Shown: one piece after another, positions 1 to 9,797 of the stretch | How the letters are laid out: every line of letters starts with the position of its first letter | Numbering within the stretch: the stretch's first letter is position 1 | Source of the DNA: Mesostigma viride | Lineage: Eukaryota > Streptophyta > Mesostigmatophyceae > Mesostigmatales > Mesostigmataceae | Direction: 5' to 3' | Assembly: GCA_009746045.1 (NCBI GenBank) | Contig: RPFO01001088.1 | Coordinates: forward strand, 1 to 23,840 | DNA: 23,840 nt | The notes under the pieces: model-generated | What the model saw: only the letters and a program-made list of their open reading frames with translations | Databases searched by the model: none | Told to the model about the DNA's origin: nothing | Translations under genes and position numbers: made by a program

Positions 1-663
1 CGCTTGCGACGAGGAGGAACCGCTGCTTATCCTCAGGGGAGGGGAAGGTGAGTAGGACTGGTGGGGGAGCCGCCTTGTCCCGTGAGTGGGGAAGGCGGTG
101 GCACCCACGCAGTTCTACCTCACCTACCAGGCCCATGAGGGTAAGAAGCTGGTTCTTGACACTAGGAACTCAGATTCTGAGAATTTTCTCAAAACCCTCA
201 ATTTTCTCACCCTTTGTGAGAATTTTTGAGAAAATTGAGAAAAATCTCAATTTTTTTCCGCAAACGCTAGGCAAAAAATCTCACCAGGGTGAGATTTTGG
301 TGAGAAAAAGGGGGTTTTGGTGAGATTGGGGTGAGAAAAAACCCTAAAGTGAGAAAAAAGGTGAGAATGGGTGAGAAAAAGTGAGAAAAAGTGAGAAAAT
401 TGAGAAAATTGAGAAGTTTCTCACCAACACGAGAAAAATCACTAACACGAGAAAAATCACAAGCCAACGTGGTGAGAAATTTCTCACCAAGAGTGTAACA
501 CGAGAAAAATCATGAGCTTTATTTCATTAAGTCCTTAACGTGAAAAAAAACTCAACACCACTTTGATATGCATTATAGGGTGCACAAAGGTGCAATATAG
601 GGTTGTTATACAATATAAAACAGCACATCATTCCATAAACAATGCTGTCATGCCCAAATTAAA
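1..663. repeat. Low-complexity GTGAGAAA/TTTTCTCAC-rich DNA
   Basis: No gene is supported here. From about 170 to 510 the sequence is built from irregular short words around GTGAGAAAAA, TGAGAAAATT and their complement TTTTCTCACC. The G/A-rich orientation dominates at 290-410 and TTCTCACC at 200-230 and 415-490. The open frames crossing it consist only of the translated repeat (Phe/Leu/Ser-rich or Lys/Glu-rich) and look non-coding. It lies beyond the 3' end of the CACTA-like remnant, so it may be subterminal transposon sequence or a local microsatellite. I could not find a CACTA terminal repeat in it. Confidence 0.6.
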
Positions 664-3479
664 TCAAAAGTCATCTTCTTCAGAACTGCTGTCCGAGGGG
701 TTGCTTGCATCAACATCATCTTCTGATGACATAGTGTCATCCCCACTAGTGTCGCAATAGTTCACAGCTTTACGTTGCCTTCCACTGGCCCTCTTTGCCA
801 TAGGGACCTCCTCAATTACAACGGTGGGCTGGCTAGGTCCAGCATCTGTGGGAGCACCACGCTTGCGGCTGCGCCCTCGAGCAGGTGCCTTGCCAGCGCG
901 GCGCACCACGTCGCCATCACCTACGTCTGCCGCTGCCACCTTCTTCTTCTTCTTGGACCCCTTCTTCTTGCCTTTCTTCTTGCCACTAGGCGGTGGCATC
1001 GGCTCACCCTCCTCAATCACTTCAAACTGCGGCATGGTGGGGAAATCTGCTGCCACGCTGTGATACACATGGTTACTGAGGGCAGATTGCGCCTGGTGTG
1101 CCATGCTCCATGGCAGTTTGGCAGGGATTACCACCATTTCGGGAGCATAGCATTCATCGACGACATACCCAACTGAGCTCACTGCACCTGGCAACACAAG
1201 GCGCGACGACCTGGGGGCCTGTGCGCTGCTGATGACCACCAACCTCTCGTGGGGCAGGTGAGCGACATGAAGGCGATCAAAAAGCTCCACCTTCAACAAC
1301 AGCTGCCATTCCCAGCCCCCTCGTGGGTACTCTAACCTGACCTTCAGAATGTGTGTGATGAAACCAAAGTCTACACCGCCCGGGCCATGCACCGCAACTC
1401 CCGCATTCTTGTGCCGCTTTCCCTGGGATTGGTCCGCAGCCTCTGTGCGGTAGTTGAACCCGTGTATCCTGACTTAATTGTGGAAAGAATCCGCGTAGCG
1501 CTTCACGCCCCCACACGCCGCTACAATGCCTTGCGGCACAAGCGGCGTCAGGTTTAATGATGCCCATGCAATCACGTTGAACGTTGTGTCAGCACAGCGA
1601 TCTCGCCTGCATTCAAACAAACGCACACCGATAACCCAGCAAAGAGTATTATTATTAAGTATTGGTTATTAAAAAAAAAAAAACAGATACAACACAGGAC
1701 GCTTTTACTGGCGGCAAGATCATGGCACCCGGATGGGTAAAACCAAACAAACTAGATATTAATTACTAGGGCTGGCTTTGTGACAGTAAAACATGATTGC
1801 ATGGCTAATCCCAAGGCGCCTTTCAATAGGACTGAATTAAAATAACCAAAGCAGACGGCGTAAGTAGCATTTGCAAAAAACAAGGCTCACCAGTAGGCCT
1901 CGTCGCCATTCGCAGGGTCGCTGTAATCAGCCTTGGGAAGGGCACCTTCTACCAGCAAATCCCTTGCCGCCGTCATCTCGTCCTCAGAAAACCGGTACCC
2001 GTCTTTCACCGAGCGCTTGCCCAGCTCGATGGTGCGCGACGGATCATTGGTGAGAAGGTCCCACACATAGTGCTTGGTCTTTACCTGCATTGGAAAAAAA
2101 ACATGATAAGCACACCAAGCAAAAATACAGAAGGCATTCAATTTAAAGAGCACTTTCCTTGAAAATGAGAGTGAGTAGAAACATCAAAGTTTTACACAAG
2201 GAGAGTTTCCATGCTGAATGAAATGAGCCATCATTGCTTCATGTAAATGCAGAATTACAAACTCAAGGTGCTATACATCATGTACACACACAAGAAAGAA
2301 GTAAAGACCTTCAAATAAGAAACAACTTACTCCGGTGGCTCGATGCTGGAAGTAGGATAGCAGCGTCAGCACCTCGAAGTTGACGAAGGACTGGCCCATG
2401 GAGTGCTCAACATTGAGTGCAGACATGTGGCCAGAAACCGCTGACAGTGTTCATGCATCTCTCACCCCACGCCATGGACCTACCGTCAGGGAGACCGACA
2501 TTTGAAATCTGCCCCGCCAAATGTGTCGCTGCGTGAACCGACCTGGACATTTCGGATGCGGGCAGAACACGCTCAAGTGCAACAATTGACCTCAACATAG
2601 CCCTACCTACCTCGTCCAGTTCGTACTGAGTGAAGACCCTACCGCTAAAGATTGAGTCCCATGCTGCAGACGTTTCCAAAAAGGCAGCTCTTGCGTCTGC
2701 GTGCAGGCGGCCTCTAAGCAAAACTGGTAAGCGCTTCGAAAACAATTCTAGCTTGTCATGAGTCTTGGCCTTTCTTTCTGGCTTAATTGCCATTGGCCAG
2801 CAGCCCCACAATATCACCCGGGAAGCAGTCGGGCAGGCTGTCCTTCATTCGGCGCTCCAGGGCTGCGTGGGAGACAAAAAAAAAAAAACAGTCAAACCCC
2901 ACAAGTGTAAGTCGGTGGCAAGTCTTGATGCAACATGGAGAGTGACAAGTCGAACGTTTACTGTACTGCAATATGCACTGTTCACACAATTGCAATGAAA
3001 ATGTGAGAAGAATGCCATCACCATCCACCGACAGTGGCCATGTGTTCAAGGGTGGCCACTCTGATGAGCCCCACTGAAAACAAGGGAGGTCCTGCACTGA
3101 ATATGAGTAGGGTGGCAGGCACTTCAGAACTCACTTGAGCACTTCTCAAAGGAAACAAGTCTGACCGGGGCTGCTTTCAAAACACGTGCGAAAGGAAAAC
3201 TGAACCACAACCAGAGAAAGAAACATTGCTAAACTAAATAATTGCACTTGAATCAAATACCTAGAAAACAGTTGGGAGAAAAAAGCAAACACTCACCAAT
3301 AACTTCAGCCTTCTCTTGCGAGGTGAGCTGGCAGGGTGGATGCAACCCCCGCCTCCTGGTTGTTGTCTTGATTGTGCCATCCATGGCAGTGGTGGTTGTC
3401 ACGGTCTTCTCCATGTGCAGCTCCGGGTTCAGGTTCATCTCCTTCAGCCGATCCCGAATGGCGTAGGTCAGACCTTCCC
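664..3479 (-). pseudogene. Degraded CACTA/EnSpm transposase C-terminal region (Tnp2/DUF4218-like)
   Basis: Minus-strand exons can be read at 3479-3297, 2862-2331, 2084-1891 and 1616-664, with GT donors (GTGAGT, GTAAGT, GTGAGC) and CAG acceptors. The order of motifs matches the C-terminal part of plant CACTA Tnp2 transposases. First comes a segment with LKEMNLNPELH and PPCQLTSQEK, then KTHDKLELFSKRLPVLLRG, a His-rich VHAATHLAGQI stretch, AWGERCMN, and finally KRHKNAGVAV with VDFGFITHI. The tail is Lys-rich (a likely nuclear signal) and then acidic, ending at the stop near 664. It is broken: the frame must change near 2785 and near 2425, and an in-frame TAA lies at about 1464-1466 between the segments SFHN and VRIHGF. 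The catalytic N-terminal half is missing, since nothing recognisable lies upstream of 3480. The family assignment is by remembered motif spacing, so I am fairly sure of the superfamily and unsure of the exact clade. Confidence 0.72.
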
Positions 3480-3543
3480 CTGGCAGCAGATTTAAGGAAA
3501 ACAAAGCCATACAAGCGCAAATGCATACCAATGTTAGTAATAC
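3480..3543. other. Upstream edge of the CACTA-like remnant
   Basis: The first recognisable exon of the remnant begins at 3479 after a TGCTGCCAG acceptor. No further transposase sequence is visible on the minus strand before the TTAA at 3544, so the 5' part of that transposon is lost or was interrupted here. Confidence 0.4.
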
Positions 3544-3589
3544 TTAACCCTTAGTTAGTCGGGAAACCACCCGACCTGTCGGGTGGTTT
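3544..3589. repeat. TTAA-bordered hairpin, possible lone transposon end
   Basis: A TTAA at 3544-3547 is followed directly by CCCTTAGTTAGTCGGG. A perfect inverted repeat then runs from 3564 to 3589: AAACCACCCGAC, a 2-base centre CT, and its exact complement. TTAA followed by CCCT is the usual outer boundary of piggyBac-type elements, and a nearby internal inverted repeat is also common in that family. I see no matching opposite end in the window and no piggyBac transposase, so this is a candidate relic only. Confidence 0.35.
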
Positions 3590-4001
3590 GACAAACGGTC
3601 AAATTTCGCGCCGCGCCGTGAGCGCCGCGCCACTTGTGACGGAGGACAGTTGTCCGGTGGGTCCGGGGACACTTAGGGACGAGGGTGATGCATAGGTTTG
3701 GGGGTAATATTCGCCATAGCCTGGTAATTACAACGTGCATTGAGCAGGTATCACGTGACTTTGGCGGGAAATTTTCACTCGCGCGCGCGCGTAACTAGAT
3801 ATGGCTGCCAGCATGCCGTTCTCATGGAAATTTTGCGTGTCGAGGCTAGAAACGGTTCAGAATTTTGCTCAGAATGACTTTGCGTGATTTTCGTAGGTCA
3901 GGCATGGCCAAACTTGTAGGATTGGGAAAATTCAGGTAGGAAAATACCGCCTTCTGGGTCGTCAGTGCCAGATGAGTAATCGCTTATCATATTTCCATTT
4001 T
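3590..4001. other. Gene-free stretch before the bracketed element
   Basis: No coding region is supported. The sequence contains a short GC alternation (about 3780-3791) and several GC-rich words (cgccgcgccgtgagcgccgcg) near 3610-3635. It may be the inner part of the TTAA-bordered relic. It ends with TTTT at 3998-4001, next to the inverted repeat. Confidence 0.4.
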
Positions 4002-4065
4002 GGGTGGTCCCACGCGGAATGGGGTAGATTTTTGCAAGAAAAAAACGCTAATTTCAATCGTCCGA
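4002..4065 (+). repeat. Left terminal inverted repeat
   Basis: The first 24 bases match the right copy exactly. After a small length difference (about 10 bases shorter here), a second block starting TTTTGCAAGAAAAAAACGCT and ending CAATCGTCCGA matches with one mismatch. Beyond 4065 similarity fades, leaving only shared words such as CGAATTT. Sequence outside 4002 is unrelated to sequence outside 23432, so the shared part has a sharp outer edge. Confidence 0.65.
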
Positions 4066-4449
4066 AAACCGGACATTGCGCCGAAATTCTTGCCGAAAAT
4101 TTGGCAGCCGAGCGAATTTTTCGCCCGACGGACTTTGCGCCGAAATTTTGTGTCTGCCGTGCTTCGAACTCAACCGACTCCTGCTGTTGCGTGCACTTTG
4201 TCCGATGCCTGCAGGCCACGCACGAATTTTGCGACCGAAATATGACGACTAGACAAGTTTATCGACGACCTACATCGATCTATTGCCACTTTTGAAGTCC
4301 TTGGCTTGCTAGCAGCTATTGATTATCAATGCCGGGAACAAAATTGCCGAAAGTTTTTATTGAATCAGTACATATATGTGCACATGTCCGTAATTTTATC
4401 ATTCGCAATTTTGACATTGTCGGAGTATTTGACAACTTAGGCATTGCGC
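4066..4449. other. Subterminal AT-rich sequence, no gene
   Basis: The stretch has repeated words around GCGCCGAAATT (near 4078 and 4137) and CCGAAAATT, plus several poly-T/A runs. Such short direct words next to a terminal repeat could be transposase-binding subterminal motifs, but the copies are too few to be sure. Short open frames here have no recognisable protein character. Confidence 0.35.
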
Positions 4450-5052
4450 CTAGAAAAAGGTGCCCCATCCGTCGATGTCAAAATCGCCGAAGGAGTACAC
4501 TCCCTGGTACTGGTCTCCCCTGTAGTTGGGAGGCTCGCCTGTATACATTTTGGTGTTCCACTTGGCCCCGCCGTTCTCCGCAGCAGCCAGGAACTCCTGC
4601 TGGGCCTCGGCCCTCAGGCGCATCATTGATACATTGGGAGAGCCCGGAATTTCCGTGCTCTCCACCACCACTCTCGCCTGATTGTCAGGCACGCATTGGT
4701 AAGCAGGGTTCAAATCTGAATCGGGTGGCACCAGATCGATCATGCCATTGCCGAACGCAATGACACCTGCACCCCACTGTGCAGAAGGTCCGAGCAACTC
4801 TACATCAATTCTGATGTTTGCAGCGTGCTCATTTTTGTCGACCATCACATAGGTATGCTGAGAACCGAAAATATTGCTCTGCTCCATTTGTGACAGTGTT
4901 AAATTTCGGCAAGGTTGGCTGCTTGCAATCGACAGGAAATTGGTGACCCCGACAGCCAGACGCGCAAGGGTTATAACTGCAGGTAGAACCCAAAATTTGT
5001 CGATAAGGAGTAATGGAAGGGCACGACCACCAGTCACTAGTATTCGCTTCAC
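4450..5052 (-). CDS. Unrecognised protein, possible terminal exon
   Basis: A 200-codon open frame ends with TAG at 4450. Its 5' codon is GTG; the first ATG in frame is at 4887, giving 145 aa. The first 45 codons are hydrophobic (LPLLLIDKFWVLPAVITLARLAV) and could be a signal or membrane segment, or intron read-through. The remaining region looks like ordinary folded protein: GPSAQWGAGVIAFGNG, VPPDSDLNPAY, RLRAEAQQEFLAAAENGG, and an aromatic/acidic end YSFGDFDIDGWGTFF. I recognise no family. Splicing to exons further upstream is possible, because a second frame (5089-4829) overlaps and donor/acceptor-like sites are present. It lies on the same strand as the transposase-like gene, inside the bracket. 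Confidence 0.4.
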   Translation of the reverse strand: MKRILVTGGRALPLLLIDKFWVLPAVITLARLAVGVTNFLSIASSQPCRNLTLSQMEQSNIFGSQHTYVMVDKNEHAANIRIDVELLGPSAQWGAGVIAFGNGMIDLVPPDSDLNPAYQCVPDNQARVVVESTEIPGSPNVSMMRLRAEAQQEFLAAAENGGAKWNTKMYTGEPPNYRGDQYQGVYSFGDFDIDGWGTFF

Positions 5053-5208
5053 CGGACACCTTTTTCAGCTTCCGGATAAAATTCAGCAAGAGCAGCGGCG
5101 ATTAGATACTAAATATTGCGTTATTGGTTCGTACCGTACCCAGACAAAAATTGTACTAGTGACGCAATTGTACTAGGCGGAATGACAACTGCGCCCGGCA
5201 AATAAGTA
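5053..5208. other. Short gap without a supported gene
   Basis: Between the unrecognised minus-strand frame and the foldback repeat I see only a short direct word, AATTGTACTA, repeated near 5150 and 5167. No coding or RNA gene is supported. Confidence 0.3.
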
Positions 5209-5421
5209 TTTATTGCTCCAACCCCACACCTAACTTGTTCCGGAGCTGTTCGAAGCGAAGAGCAATGGGAGGGATCGGACCCGAGCCAGATTTGAGTGCG
5301 GAACATGATGGCTGGCCTACCTCACTCCGAACATTAAGGTGGACCCGGGTTCGAATCCTGTCAGTGCTATTCGCTTCGAACAGTTCCGGAACGATTTTTT
5401 TTGTGGGGGTGGAGCAATAAA
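5209..5421. repeat. Foldback repeat (MITE-like) with tRNA-type B box
   Basis: Two arms, 5209-5264 and 5365-5421, are inverted copies: both contain TTTATTGCTCCA, GTTCCGGA, and CTGTTCGAAGCGAA in matching order. The ~100-base loop contains GGTTCGAATCC at 5348-5358, an exact match to the RNA polymerase III B-box consensus, preceded by GGACCCG as in a T-arm. A clear A box and cloverleaf are not evident. It could be a foldback element with a tRNA-derived core, or a snapback SINE pair. No coding capacity. Confidence 0.55.
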
Positions 5422-5677
5422 TTCTCGACATGCAGAAACAAATGTCGAATAGATTGTGCAAAAAAATATCGAAATCCTTATCATTATTTAAATATACAGC
5501 ATAAAATTATGTTGCAGTAAAAAATAACTGTTAATTGAAGGCCGCAAAAAATTATCAACTACCCTTAAACTTGACCTCAGAAAGATCTCGAAAAATATAT
5601 ACAATATATGCGGCCACCTTTTTACACCCTACTGAAGCCCCACTCTAAAGATATAATACGAGCCGAAACTAGGGCGT
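5422..5677. other. AT-rich intergenic stretch
   Basis: This contains AT-rich sequence (AAATATACAGCATAAAATT, AAAAATATATACAATATATG) downstream of the transposase-like gene on the minus strand. It may hold its 3' UTR and polyadenylation region. No gene is supported. Confidence 0.35.
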
Positions 5678-5699
5678 CGTCTACCCGCAGCGAGACCCC
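5678..5699. repeat. Palindrome copy just downstream of the transposase stop
   Basis: Here the motif reads TCTACCCGCAGCGAGACCCC on the plus strand. It pairs a GGGTCTCGCTGC half-site (minus strand) with the divergent half-type CTACCCGC. It begins 10 bases beyond the stop codon of the minus-strand gene, so it would fall in that gene's 3' UTR. Confidence 0.6.
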
Positions 5700-5709
5700 A
5701 ATTTCTTGT

Positions 5710-8700
5710 TTAAGTCGGTGCCGGCCCCTCCGGGGCTTCATCCTTGATCACCAGCGCAGTAAGCCACTTGTCGAGCTCCTTGCTCATCCTGATGTCGGCA
5801 CACATTCCGTCGCTGCGCACGCGTGCTTCTAGCCGGAGAGCCGGAGCGACGCAGAGATAGCAATTCACAAGCTCGGGCTGGCGTGACGGTGGCCAATCCT
5901 CAACGTTGAGCGTGAAATGCAGGGGGTCATGCTTATCCCGCTTCCAAATCCGAACGGGAAGAATGCCGTTCCCGGCGAGGAACAGCTCCTTCTCCCGTCC
6001 GTTCCGGCCCTCGACCCACCTCTCGAAGTTCTCGTCTAACACGATCGGCCCGGCTTCGCTTACAACCTCAGCCAACCAGAACGGGTGGATGGGATCGTGA
6101 TCCGTGTCCTTGTCCGATGGAACTGCCACATAGTCGTGGAGTCTCATCTGCCGGCCCATCGCCTCCCGCTTGTCCTTCAGCTGCTCCCCCCGCGTCACCA
6201 TGCGAACCGGAGGGTTGGGCTGGCTCGGTGGCAGCAAACGGACAGTTTTCATCGAGCTTCCTGCATCATTGAACTCGATGATAAACGACCACTCGCTTAG
6301 ACATCCCTCAAACCGCCCAGCCAAACAGGGCGGACAGTAGCAGGAATAGCGCCTAATCATCAAAAGGCCAGGGTCGGACTTGTCCAGTCGCCACCAATGC
6401 GCCTTCTTGATGCCAGGCACCTCCTCCACCTCCGCGCGTCGGCCGGACTCGACGTCCTGTCATCAAATAGTTAGGGCAAAAAGAATACCGTTCAAGTTAG
6501 CAAAATTGACCAAAAATCAATAAAACAGGGTATAGCTGCAGAGAGACCCCTTACAAAAAAAAAATAACGACAAGACATCAAGTGATCAAAATTCGACACA
6601 GGGTATAGCTGCAGAGAGACCCCATTCGAATCATAATAACAACGTACGACAAGATATTAAGTGATCGAAATTCGACACAGGGTATAGCTGCAGAGAGACC
6701 CCATTCGAATCATAATAACAACGTACGACAAGATATCAAGTGATCGAAATTCGACACAGGGTATAGCTGCAGAGAGACCCCTTCATACCGATAGAACAAG
6801 CGAAATTTCATACCTAAAAGAAAAGCAACCCATTGACAGTATATAGGGTCTCTCTGCAGAGATACCTTTATTGGGTTTGAATTTTTATAGAACAGCGGCA
6901 GTTGACGTCTTAAAACCTGAAATAACACACAATTCCGTACCGGGGGTAAAAGGAAGAAGTGGCGAGTGACGTTCTCGGCCCGCGCGCGGGCCGACTCCCT
7001 GCTCGATGTCTTGCCGCCCTGCCAGTTCTGGTTCAAGTAGGCGACTAGCTGGTGGGTCTCAAGTATGTGCTGGTTTTCGGGAATCCTCTGCATTTCCCTC
7101 AAGACGCACTTGCACTTCGCTCCTTGACCATCCACCTCCCCCTTCCCATGCTGCTCCCCCATGTAGTGGAACTCAAAGGCCTGCAGGTCGGGATCCCCCA
7201 TGAGCAGACCGTTAATCTGGTTAATCACGTACCTGGACTTAAACTGCACCGCGCAGTTGTCCGAGCACATGTACAGGTTTCGCACCTCTACCCCTACTTC
7301 TACCCGCAGGGTTTCCAGAATCTTGCGAAGAGCGTATACGAGTGCGCGCTCGCCCCGCTTGATACTGGAATCCCCCAGGAAAAAGAAGACGCGCTTTTCC
7401 AGCTCGCCGTTGAGCCGATAACGCACGATCATGGGCATCAGGATGTGGCTGCGCTTGTGGAAGTACTGCGACTGCAGTTGGACGTAGCTGCTGTTCTCGT
7501 AGTTCTCGGCCCAGTCGCCGTGCACGAGCACGTCCCCCTCTCTCAGATTCTTCTCCCGATCCTTGATTGTATCCGCCTGCGACCAGGCCGTAAAGCAGTG
7601 CACGGTGAACTTGTCCCACATCTTAAGAATCTCGTCCCGCAGCTCAGCTGGGGTGGACCTCATTTGGACTTGCTCGGGCCGCTTCACCTTCTTCGCCGCC
7701 CTGCCATCGGTCTCGCCCTGTTTCGCAAAGGTCCGCAGACAGTTTCGATTTGCAATAAAATCGCATTTCGATAAGATAACTGCAACTCACAAAGGGTCTC
7801 GCTGCAGCTATAGGTCACAAAAAAAAAAGTCAACAACATATTAACGGAGAAATAAAATCGAAACCAACTCACATTCACCCGTCGGGTCACAGTCTGCTCC
7901 ACCATCTCGAACTTGAACCAATTCAGAATCTCCGTGGAATTCTTGTCCCGATCACACTGCACCCAGTTATTATGGATGCCGCATGATTCCTCAGGACAGA
8001 ACCCCTCCACACACGCCATCTTCAGTATGCGGTGAACCCTCTCCGTCCTCGGCACCCCATCTTCGTCCTCCACCAGCCTCTCAGAAATGTCGAGGTCTTC
8101 CAGGTCCCGTCCCCGCCATTCATCTTCCCCCTCCCCCTCTTCCATCCCCCCGCCCATTCCGCCCCCTTCACGCAGCCCGTTATCCCTGCCGTCAGTCTCG
8201 GCGGACACCGGGCAGTGAAAGTGCTTGATCCAGTCCGTCGAGTGAATGGCTTTCCACATTCCGCAAGTACCGTCCGGCTCTCTGTACTTGGAGCATCCCG
8301 CACACTCCGCGCCACACTTGCAGTTCTTGCCGTGGTTCGCATTGGAGTGCTTGGTCCACGCCCCCATGGCCGACTGCATGGTGACGTGCTTCTCACACGC
8401 GCACAGGTTCCTCTCCTTCCACTTGCCCTTGATGCAATCGGGCGCGTATTTGCAGAAGGTCGTGTAGCCCACGTGAATGCCCACGTCCTTATCATACTGG
8501 TTACTCCTTTTGTTCCAGTACGCATGCTTTTCGAGAAAGTGATTGTACATGTCCTCCTTGGAGGTCATGTAATAGCGCGCTCCCTCAACGGCGACGAGCA
8601 CCCCGTGATTGCCACGACCCTCCCTGCTGTAAGTGCGCTTGACATCCTTCATCTGGGAGGAGGCGCGCGACTCATCATCGTGCATCCACGCGTCCACTAT

Positions 8701-9438
8701 CGCGTCAATCACGAATTGCGGCAAAGGGCGCCCCTTGCGAGCCTGCGCGTGTCTGAGGTAGTCCAACTTCTGCTGCCTTCGTATCGCGCGAATTCCGCGA
8801 ATCTTCTTGGCGTCCATCCCCGTCAGGTTCTCCAACTCCGCGGCCGAAAACTCCTTCTCCAAGTCGTCACCACAGTAAAGCGTGGACATCAGCACCATCC
8901 TGACGTCTCTGTCTGCGTCGCTTTTGGTCAGACCATCAAAAAAGCCGTTAATCCGAGCCACCCAGAACCTGTTCAGTTCTGCCATCCGCTCCTGATTGTA
9001 AAGCTTTTTCGCCTCCTCATGATACTTCCCGTGACCTAGTTCAGCGGCCCTAGAGTTAAAGCCAGCAATCATCTGGTCGAAAGCCGGCCCCCGCCCCTCG
9101 GGTTTTGTCATCGCCTGAGCCGCTTCAAACGCCTGGTCAGCGAAATATTCCCCAATAACCCTCTTTGATTTCGAGTATTCTCCCGGCCGCTTGACTTCCT
9201 TGGCTTCAGGCTGCGCTGGATTCTGGTTCTCATCTCCGAAAACCCTTTTTGCGCCAGTTGACTGCTTCGTCCCGGTGTTCAACTTAATTGCACTGAATCC
9301 TGGACGACCGGACGCAAGGGCGAAAACTCCCACCCGTTCGCGTGCTGCATGCCATGACGACCGGCACAACGAAATCCATGCAAATCGAGTATCGTTGGGA
9401 AAAGCGACAATTACAGACAAAGTTCGAAAGTGTATCAT
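5710..9438 (-). CDS. DDE-type transposase-like protein, three exons
   Basis: Exons 9438-7873, 7717-6941 and 6456-5710 join in phase 0 (donors GTGAGT and GTACGG; acceptors AAACAG and GACAG) to give about 1029 aa. Exon 1 carries a basic region and a Cys/His-rich segment at about 329-392 (CKYAPDC, CACEKH, CKCGAECAGC) that could bind zinc. Exon 2 has three motifs in the order expected of an RNase H-fold transposase: HGDWAENYE (Asp ~590), MCSDNCAVQFKSR (Asp ~675) and EQHGKGEVDGQGAKCK (His ~712, Glu ~716, Asp ~718). These resemble a family of uncharacterised transposon proteins in animals and algae with DFAENY, SDG-QYK and HGK-DG motifs. Exon 3 has CYCPPC plus a second Cys and a YVAVPSD/FWLAEV segment resembling a BAH- or Tudor-like chromatin module (weak). 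The 5' start is uncertain: an ATG exon at 9797-9746 could precede it. No frameshift is needed. Confidence 0.72.
6528..6781 (+). repeat. Tandem array of a ~79-bp unit starting with the palindrome
   Basis: Copies of GGGTATAGCTGCAGAGAGAC start at 6528, 6601, 6680 and 6759. The last two intervals are both 79 bases and almost identical, with AATCATAATAACAACGTACG and TCAAGTGATCGAAATTCGAC between the motifs; the first interval is 73 and more diverged. All copies share the half-types GGGTATAGCTGC and TCTCTCTGC. The array lies within an intron of the transposase-like gene. Confidence 0.85.
6846..6867. repeat. Palindrome copy in opposite orientation
   Basis: GGGTCTCTCTGCAGAGATAC is the reverse complement of the neighbouring array motif apart from one or two bases. 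It lies 65 bases beyond the array within the same intron, so the spliced-out RNA could fold back on an array copy. Confidence 0.7.
7718..7872 (-). other. Intron 1 of the transposase-like gene, with a palindrome copy
   Basis: The 155-base intron runs from GTGAGT to a CGAAACAG acceptor, phase 0. It contains the motif GGGTCTCGCTGCAGCTATAG at 7794-7816. The reading frame stays open through much of it (about 60 codons), so retention would extend exon 1 to a stop rather than reach exon 2. The splice call rests on phase, site quality and the conserved character of the joined protein. Confidence 0.6.
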
Positions 9439-9453
9439 TTTTTACCACGATTG

Positions 9454-9712
9454 GGGTCTAGCTGCAGCTAGACCCTTAGAGGGGCTTTTTCCGTTAGACG
9501 AAAAGATTACCTGATGTGGTGAACTTAGCATACCCCGACCAAGATTGGGGTCTCGCTGCAGCTAGACCCTTCATTGCGGCGTGCGATTGTTAAATCACAG
9601 ACTTCTGATTCATTAATTTTATAGCAACCATAAAGAGGGTCTAGCTGCAGCGAGACCCTTGAATTTAAGCTATTGCTTGTGGTTATAAATGGTCTAGCTG
9701 CAGAGAGACCCC
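9454..9712. repeat. Cluster of four palindromes upstream of the transposase-like gene
   Basis: Copies lie at 9454-9475 (a perfect palindrome of half-site GGGTCTAGCTG), 9548-9569, 9637-9658 and 9691-9712. Spacings are 94, 89 and 54 bases. They combine GGGTCTAGCTGC, GGGTCTCGCTGC and TCTCTCTGC half-types. The cluster starts 16 bases upstream of the chosen ATG (9438) and would be in the promoter, 5' UTR or first intron. A regulatory or protein-binding role is inference. Confidence 0.75.
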
Positions 9713-9745
9713 AATAAGGACGAAAAGATTTCAGGTTTTCCTCAC

Positions 9746-9797
9746 CTTCGCGGCTCATTCTCTTATTAGTTCTCCCAGAACACTCAGATACCTGCAT
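9746..9797 (-). CDS. Possible first coding exon of the transposase-like gene
   Basis: An ATG at 9797 opens a short frame beginning MQVSEC and containing KRMSREG, ended by a good donor, CGAAG followed by GTGAGG, at 9745. The following intron would hold the four-palindrome cluster, just as the other introns hold palindromes. No unique acceptor in front of exon 1 could be fixed, so this is tentative. Confidence 0.25.

Larger units (their letters stand above)
6457..6940 (-). other. Intron 2 of the transposase-like gene, with a palindrome array
   Basis: The intron is 484 bases, GTACGG to GATGACAG, phase 0. It carries five copies of the palindromic motif: four in tandem in one orientation (6528-6781) and one, at 6846-6867, in the opposite orientation. 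The rest is AT-rich. Confidence 0.6.

Noticed and set aside
8032-9039. 335-codon plus-strand frame opposite transposase exon 1
   Set aside because: It is antisense to the Cys/His-containing, well-composed exon; it shows no domain character and is explained by codon bias on the other strand.
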